This document shows positions 58,771 through 64,000 of a DNA stretch of 64,000 nt, piece by piece. The stretch's first letter is position 1, and the number at the start of each line of letters is the position of its first letter. The notes under the pieces were generated by a model. The model worked only from the letters and a program-made list of their open reading frames with translations, did no database searches and had not been told where the DNA came from. The stretch covers positions 1-64,000 of the forward strand of contig CAMWXP010000003.1 of the NCBI GenBank assembly GCA_947178255.1, read 5' to 3'. The translations under genes were made by a program, and so were the position numbers. The DNA is from an uncultured Clostridia bacterium (GTDB lineage: Bacteria > Bacillota > Clostridia > Christensenellales > Pumilibacteraceae).

Positions 58771-59924
58771 CTGCGCGTAATACCTTTGAGCACAGCCTGA
58801 CCGTTGGGCTTTTGGCAAATGAGATCGCAGTATTTGACAAGGGTCGCCGTGTAGGTCGGCTTGCCTTGGTTTTGGCGAAGTATCTTGCCGTTTTCCGTTT
58901 CGAGGAAGCGCCAGTCGCAAAGCTGATGCAGCTTGAACGCTTTGGAGTTCAAAAGGTACATGCTGCCCTCGGGCACGAATCTGTCGTACACGAACGGTAT
59001 GCCGTTGTACGACAAAGTCTTGAATCCGCCGTCCAGCTCCATCACGTCGATATTGCGCTTGTATGACGACATATAGTCGATGTACGAATACTTTGCGTCC
59101 TGCGAGCAAGCGATAAAGTCGACGGTAGAGCCCGCCTCGTTTTCCAACGCGTCGATAGCTTCCTGAATGACTATTTCGTCAATCGCACCGCCCACGTTTT
59201 TGCTGTACGGGTTGAGGAAGGGATGAGCGCTCTTTTGCACGCCGTAAATACTGTCACCGTTAAACAACGCGCCTATACCGGTGATTTCCTTGTCCTTGGA
59301 ACCCTGCACGTACATTTTGTCGCCGTCGGCGATAGATATGCTGCCGTCCAATGTCACCTTTTTGTTAGCGCGGTCGACGTACTTTATGCGCGCCGTGCCC
59401 TTTTTGCTTCCGGCGGAAGAATACACGTCCACCACCAAGCCCTCTATAAGATTGCGCACCGTGTCGCAAGTGGTCGTGGTGGTGCTGCCTTCCGTCTTTA
59501 CCGAGAAGGTTGCCAAAAGTCCGCTGCCGTCGCCGTAAAGCATTCTGCCGAGGTTGAACTTGGACGCCGTAAGCAGCCCTTCGAGCTCGGCGTTGAGTAG
59601 ATCGGTAAACGCGCCGCTGCCGTCCTTGGACGCGCGTATCGCTTTGTCCGATATCTCGATTTGACCGTAAAGGTTTTTGAGCGTGGTGACGAACTGCAAA
59701 TAGTTGTTGCCGTACGCCGCCGGAAGATCGCCGTCCTCGTCGCCCGCGCCCACGCCGCCGTTTATGCCGAAGCGTGCCGCAGTGCGTATCTCCTTACCCC
59801 ACACGTCGGCGGTGGTCTGTTCTATCTTGGACAGCAACGGATTGACCCTCGTATTGAGCAAATCTGTCATCGTGCCGAGGTAGACTGTCTTTAACGCGTT
59901 TTCCGCGTTTTGTAATGTTACCAT
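58767..59924 (-). CDS. Phage major capsid protein
   Basis: 385 aa; order portal-scaffold-capsid; LYGQIEISDKAIRASKDG...YDRFVPEGSMYLLNSKAFKLH. Confidence 0.85.
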   Translation of the reverse strand: MVTLQNAENALKTVYLGTMTDLLNTRVNPLLSKIEQTTADVWGKEIRTAARFGINGGVGAGDEDGDLPAAYGNNYLQFVTTLKNLYGQIEISDKAIRASKDGSGAFTDLLNAELEGLLTASKFNLGRMLYGDGSGLLATFSVKTEGSTTTTTCDTVRNLIEGLVVDVYSSAGSKKGTARIKYVDRANKKVTLDGSISIADGDKMYVQGSKDKEITGIGALFNGDSIYGVQKSAHPFLNPYSKNVGGAIDEIVIQEAIDALENEAGSTVDFIACSQDAKYSYIDYMSSYKRNIDVMELDGGFKTLSYNGIPFVYDRFVPEGSMYLLNSKAFKLHQLCDWRFLETENGKILRQNQGKPTYTATLVKYCDLICQKPNGQAVLKGITRS

Positions 59925-59945
59925 GTTTTTTCTCCTTATTCTTTT

Positions 59946-60497
59946 TTAGTTGCCCGAAAGTAATGCGTCGGCTAAGCGCTTTGCTTCTTGTAGTGTTGTC
60001 GGCCTTTTGGACGGCACTATCACCGCACAGCCGCTCGGCGCCGACGCGGGCTGCGGCCGTATAAGCCGCTGTTTGTAGCTTGCAATACACGCGCTCATAA
60101 CCTCGGGAATGGCGCTAAGCGCTTCCGCATATTCACACGCGTTTTGCAATATTTCATTCAGCACGTCGTCTGCCGTTATGACGGGCGTAGGCGCGGCAAT
60201 AACCGCAGCAGCGCATGTATCGCCCTTTTCAGCCTCGTGTACGGGCTGAGCATTATCGGGTTGCTGCGCTTGCTGTTCTGCGTTCTCTCCCTCCTCGTCC
60301 GCCGTTTGCTCGTCTATTTGCTCTTGCGCTTGCGCGCGGAAACTGTCCAGCTCTGTTTGTAACTGCTTAATCAGTTGACAGCGCTTTGTGAACTCGCTTT
60401 CCAGCGCGTTGTAAGCGGCGAGCAAATCGTCCGCCGTGTTGAACTTGCCTATTTTGGAAGCCGTTTTTTCGGCTTGCTCAACAATTTGATTTGTCAT
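59946..60497 (-). CDS. Phage scaffolding-like protein
   Basis: Acidic Gln/Glu-rich coiled-coil protein immediately upstream of the capsid gene. Confidence 0.65.
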   Translation of the reverse strand: MTNQIVEQAEKTASKIGKFNTADDLLAAYNALESEFTKRCQLIKQLQTELDSFRAQAQEQIDEQTADEEGENAEQQAQQPDNAQPVHEAEKGDTCAAAVIAAPTPVITADDVLNEILQNACEYAEALSAIPEVMSACIASYKQRLIRPQPASAPSGCAVIVPSKRPTTLQEAKRLADALLSGN

Positions 60498-60519
60498 ACC
60501 TTCTCCTTAAATTCTTAAT

Positions 60520-62343
60520 TCATAATTCTGAATTCTGAATTGCACCAAGCGCAGCTTGGTGCTCACGTATATGTTCTTTAAGCTTGTCCGCTTTTTTGCC
60601 GCCGTCGCACTCCGTTAGCAAATACTTTATGTGCACGTCGCAGTGCAGCTTGTGGTCGTCAAACTCGTTAATCTCGTACCTGCCGCTTTCGTTTTCCTTT
60701 TCGGCGCGCGATACGTGCGTGCCCGTCATGTCGAGCGCACTATCCCATCCGCCGTAGCCGAGCGCGTCCAAAAACCTGTGCTTGGCCGACTCCGACATCT
60801 TGCCGTCCTCGTCGAACAGCAAGCCCATTTTGTACAGCTCTATCATCATGTTTTGGCGCATTGCCGGCGTGGATAAAAGCTCGTTGTCGGTTGCGAAAAC
60901 AACGTCGTCGCTAGATATGTCGGATGCCGACCACTTTATGAGTTCGACCTCGCCGCTTGCGCCCACAATGCGCGACAGCCGCGAATCGGCGCCGAACTGC
61001 TTGTACAGGCGGAGTATGTGCCGCGCAATATCGCGCGCCGCCAGCCGCACGTACTCGGCGGAAAGCGACAGGCGCGTGTCGTCCTGCTCGATGAGTAGCT
61101 GCAATGCAGCGCCGCTCATATTGGTGGGCAGCGCCTCGTTGGAACGCATAACCTCGCTTACGCCGCTCACCTGCGTGAACTCCGAAAGCAGGCGCAGCTC
61201 CTCGTTGTCGAAGCTACTCGGCACCGAGCCCGCGTCCACCATGCGCGGCGGGGTCGCACCCATGCGGTACACCAAAATCTTACCCGGGGATATTCCTTCC
61301 TGTTCGAGGTTGTCTATATCAACCGAGCCGTCCTCCACCGCCATAACGCCCATTGCAAGGCGGTTTATAAATTCGTGCTTGCGGTTTTTGACGGCGTTGT
61401 ACGCGCGCTGGACGGGTATTGTCCGCTCGACGATAGACCCGCCGAAAAAGCACCCCGCGTTTACCAGCGACACCTGCTTGATTATGGGAATACCGCGCGC
61501 GCCGTCGACCCCGTTTACGTACGGAAGCGAGCCGTAGTGAAGCAGCACACCGTTTGCGACAACCGCGTATTCGCCGTCCGGCTTGTCCGCGCTCGGCACG
61601 GTATAACGCTCTATCAAAACGGCGCTACGCTCGGCACTTCGCACGGACAACTTGTTAAGCGTGCTGTCCGCCGTAAGCCCGCCGCCCACCGCCACAGCCG
61701 ACATCGCTATTATATCGTTATCCTCGGGTTCGACGGTCTTGCCATATATCCTTTTTATTTCGTCCACGTCCACCGACCGAGCACGGATTATCGAGCGGCA
61801 ATCGGACACGTTTTGCGCAAAAAGACTGTCGGGGTAAATCTCGAACGGCGAAACCACGTCGGCAACAATATCGCCCTCGTACACGCCGTCGCCTATTTTA
61901 AGCCCGCCGTTTTCGTTCCAGCCGACGTAATAAAACGCCGTGCCGCAAATTTCCGACCACATAGTGCCCTCGGTGAGCAGCCCGTCCATGTCCAGCTTGT
62001 CGCACGCGGCGTTAAGTATTTTGGTCGAGCTTTTGGCCGTCTTTATATCGTCGTCGTCCGACGAAAACGGCCGCACCGTAAGCGACGGGCGCACGGTGTT
62101 CAGCTTGGCTTGGCGGGTTTCCACAAGCGACGAAATGTGATTGAACACCTCGCGCTCCTGCCAGTAATACTCACGCTCGACGTCGGCAATGTCGCCGGTT
62201 GGCAGCGCCGTGCAATACTGGTTGCCCATGTAAAAATTCAGATTGAGCCGCCACTGCGTTTCGTAAGGGCGCCGCGCCTCCGCTCTATCGCGGTAGTCGC
62301 GCGTAACGTCCTCTATAATGTCCTCTCGGAATTCACGTTTCAT
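60520..62343 (-). CDS. Phage portal protein
   Basis: 607 aa; YETQWRLNLNFYMGNQYC...REVFNHISSLVETRQAKLNTVRPSLTVRP. Confidence 0.85.
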   Translation of the reverse strand: MKREFREDIIEDVTRDYRDRAEARRPYETQWRLNLNFYMGNQYCTALPTGDIADVEREYYWQEREVFNHISSLVETRQAKLNTVRPSLTVRPFSSDDDDIKTAKSSTKILNAACDKLDMDGLLTEGTMWSEICGTAFYYVGWNENGGLKIGDGVYEGDIVADVVSPFEIYPDSLFAQNVSDCRSIIRARSVDVDEIKRIYGKTVEPEDNDIIAMSAVAVGGGLTADSTLNKLSVRSAERSAVLIERYTVPSADKPDGEYAVVANGVLLHYGSLPYVNGVDGARGIPIIKQVSLVNAGCFFGGSIVERTIPVQRAYNAVKNRKHEFINRLAMGVMAVEDGSVDIDNLEQEGISPGKILVYRMGATPPRMVDAGSVPSSFDNEELRLLSEFTQVSGVSEVMRSNEALPTNMSGAALQLLIEQDDTRLSLSAEYVRLAARDIARHILRLYKQFGADSRLSRIVGASGEVELIKWSASDISSDDVVFATDNELLSTPAMRQNMMIELYKMGLLFDEDGKMSESAKHRFLDALGYGGWDSALDMTGTHVSRAEKENESGRYEINEFDDHKLHCDVHIKYLLTECDGGKKADKLKEHIREHQAALGAIQNSEL

Positions 62344-62555
62344 TTACCTTTCACCTTATCCCTTCGTTTGGCTGTTTCTATCGACTTGGGCACGATTGCC
62401 GCGCCGATAGCCGCGTGCAGCTCGTCAAGGCATTTGTCGCACGCATAAATTCGACTGCGTATGCCCACGCGGTCGAACTTGATCGCCTTTGTCGCGCGGT
62501 TTTTGCACGCGCCCAGCTCGCACCTAACGTGCGTATTACATTCCGTTACTTCCAT
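62340..62555 (-). CDS. Small zinc-finger-like phage protein
   Basis: CELGACKNRATKAIKFDRVGIRSRIYACDKCLDEL. Confidence 0.6.
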   Translation of the reverse strand: MEVTECNTHVRCELGACKNRATKAIKFDRVGIRSRIYACDKCLDELHAAIGAAIVPKSIETAKRRDKVKGK

Positions 62556-62588
62556 AAAACCTCCATGTTTTTGTGAATAATAAAACGG

Positions 62589-62861
62589 CTATTCGCCGTC
62601 TTTAACACCTATGTTGTATAACTGATTAATTAAACGCTTGCGCTCGGCTTCCAGCTGTTCGTCGGTAAGGTCGGACACGTCCCCGCCGTCTATAATCATC
62701 TTTGCGGCGGTCATGTCGGGCGGCACGTCCTTGGTTGTCACCTTGCGCTTGACAAGCTCCAACGAACCGTCCACCACAGCGTATTCCTCCACCGTCTCCT
62801 TAGCCTCGTACCCGCATGCACGCTTAACCACCGCGTCTAATATTTCGTCGCGCGTTTTCAC
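62589..62861 (-). CDS. Small phage protein downstream of terminase
   Basis: 90 aa, 4-bp overlap with the terminase. Confidence 0.6.
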   Translation of the reverse strand: MKTRDEILDAVVKRACGYEAKETVEEYAVVDGSLELVKRKVTTKDVPPDMTAAKMIIDGGDVSDLTDEQLEAERKRLINQLYNIGVKDGE

Positions 62862-64000
62862 GTTTTCCCCCTTCCTCTACGCCTAATCAAACGTTCCTTA
62901 TCCAACTGTATTTCCGTCTTGATTTCTTCCCGTCGCGGCGGCGTAGGCCTGCTCATCAGGTAATACCTAAGCTCGTCAAGGCAATGGTCGTCGGTCTTTA
63001 CGGGACGGTCGCCGTTTCCCCAGCGATAGCTTTTTAGTTCGCGAATAAGATTTACGCAGCTGTCGAATATAAATAGGCGCGGCTTGCCGTCCGTCATAAG
63101 ATACTGCTTTACTCGGTTTATGCCGCTGAACAAGTCCTTGTCCACCCGCGTGTCTACGAGTATGCCGTTGTCGCAAAACAGCTCGGCAACCGACTTGTCG
63201 GCGTTCAGCGTGTGCTGCCCCGCCGCACTGTCGATTAGCGCTTCTATCCTGCCCGCGCGGTCGGTGTGCCAACCAATTGCTTCGCTTATCCTTTTAATCT
63301 CTCGCGCGTGGTAGTCGACGGACTTCCCCGCCTCGAAGTGCTCCGCCACAACGTACACGTTGCCGTCGTAGTCCACCGCGTACCAGTGGCATGACAGCGG
63401 ATTGTTTAGCCCGGGGTCGATGGACAGTCTGTCCTGCCAATCGGCGGGAATGGGCGTTGTCGACGGAATTACGTGCACGCGCTCGTCAAACTCGGTGTAC
63501 ACCGCGCCTTTGGCGTCCACAAACCGCCCGAACCGCCTAACGTCCCGCTCGGCGTCCGTCATTGCGGCGGACACGCGCTCAACCTCTTTTTCGTCAAGGT
63601 ACGGATTGTCCGCCCATTCCATAAAGATGTGCCACACCTCGGGATCGTTTTGGCTGTTCAGGTAAATGCGCTTATACACGAAGGTCAGCCCTAGCAGCGG
63701 CGTCATCGTGCCGAACAGCAGACCTTTTTTATCGACCACGCGCATGGCGCACTCGTCGTAAATATCCTCGGGCGGCTCCTCGTCAAACCACACGTAATCG
63801 AGCGACGCACCCGCAAACTTGTCACGCCCCGCCTCGCACGTTTTAAAGCCTATGGTGCTTACCGTGCCGAACACGTTCTTTACCGAAATGTAGTCAATAA
63901 TGCCGCCCGACGGGTTTTGGCTCTTGCCGCTTTCCATCACTATATCGACTATCCAGTCGGGGTTTAGATAGTGCAAAATCTTTTTTTGCGCGACCTCGCG
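62858..64000 (-). CDS. Phage terminase large subunit, C-terminal part (N-terminus beyond window)
   Basis: FAGASLDYVWFDEEPPEDIYDECAMRV...RLSIDPGLNNPLSCHW; frame open to base 64000. Confidence 0.9.
   Translation of the reverse strand, partial: REVAQKKILHYLNPDWIVDIVMESGKSQNPSGGIIDYISVKNVFGTVSTIGFKTCEAGRDKFAGASLDYVWFDEEPPEDIYDECAMRVVDKKGLLFGTMTPLLGLTFVYKRIYLNSQNDPEVWHIFMEWADNPYLDEKEVERVSAAMTDAERDVRRFGRFVDAKGAVYTEFDERVHVIPSTTPIPADWQDRLSIDPGLNNPLSCHWYAVDYDGNVYVVAEHFEAGKSVDYHAREIKRISEAIGWHTDRAGRIEALIDSAAGQHTLNADKSVAELFCDNGILVDTRVDKDLFSGINRVKQYLMTDGKPRLFIFDSCVNLIRELKSYRWGNGDRPVKTDDHCLDELRYYLMSRPTPPRREEIKTEIQLDKERLIRRRGRGKT

Larger units (their letters stand above)
54570..64000 (-). mobile_element. 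Prophage structural/lysis module (partial, continues beyond right edge)
   Basis: Co-directional terminase, portal, scaffold-like, major capsid, small head proteins, and two holin-like genes. Confidence 0.88.

Noticed and set aside
58462-59109. Full 215-aa length of the tracked minus-strand ORF
   Set aside because: Most of its N-terminus overlaps the capsid gene in another frame; only the part after the TTG at 58770 looks like a gene.
61375-62448. Plus-strand ORF 357 aa
   Set aside because: Antisense to the portal gene.

Overview
The window looks like part of a gut-type Firmicutes/Clostridia chromosome, moderately GC-rich. This taxonomic call is inferred from gene content and was not computed. 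From left to right it contains: a partial repeat lipoprotein; an MMPL/RND transporter; lactate dehydrogenase; a small XRE regulator between interspersed repeats; a flavodoxin; a large M60-like (HExxH) membrane metalloprotease with a Pro/Ala/Lys-rich repeat arm; a large repeat lipoprotein; tRNA-Ala and tRNA-Ile; a low-GC divergent XRE pair flanked by a 36-bp direct repeat at the tRNA-Ile 3' end; polA; coaE; an ATPase-permease fusion ABC transporter; a lytic transglycosylase; three BspA-like LRR surface lipoproteins; type II topoisomerase A and B subunits; trmL; a hydrolase; murG; a purL-type FGAM synthase; a PP2C phosphatase and Ser/Thr kinase pair; a GIY-YIG nuclease inside repeats; mscL; an Hpt / HD-GYP-GGDEF / hybrid kinase phosphorelay operon; and a minus-strand prophage structural module (holins through portal and terminase) running off the right edge. 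Main observations for follow-up: (1) a 98-bp duplication of the topoisomerase A 3' end (last 26 codons, identical amino acids, only synonymous differences) flanking an LRR lipoprotein gene, which resembles integration at a gene 3' end; (2) a perfect 36-bp direct repeat at the tRNA-Ile 3' end/terminator flanking a divergent XRE pair; (3) a GIY-YIG nuclease gene embedded in a family of palindromic interspersed repeats that also occur elsewhere in the window, a REPtron-like layout; (4) mosaic repeat families with variable inner palindromes; (5) a purL whose best ribosome-binding site points to an ATT start codon.
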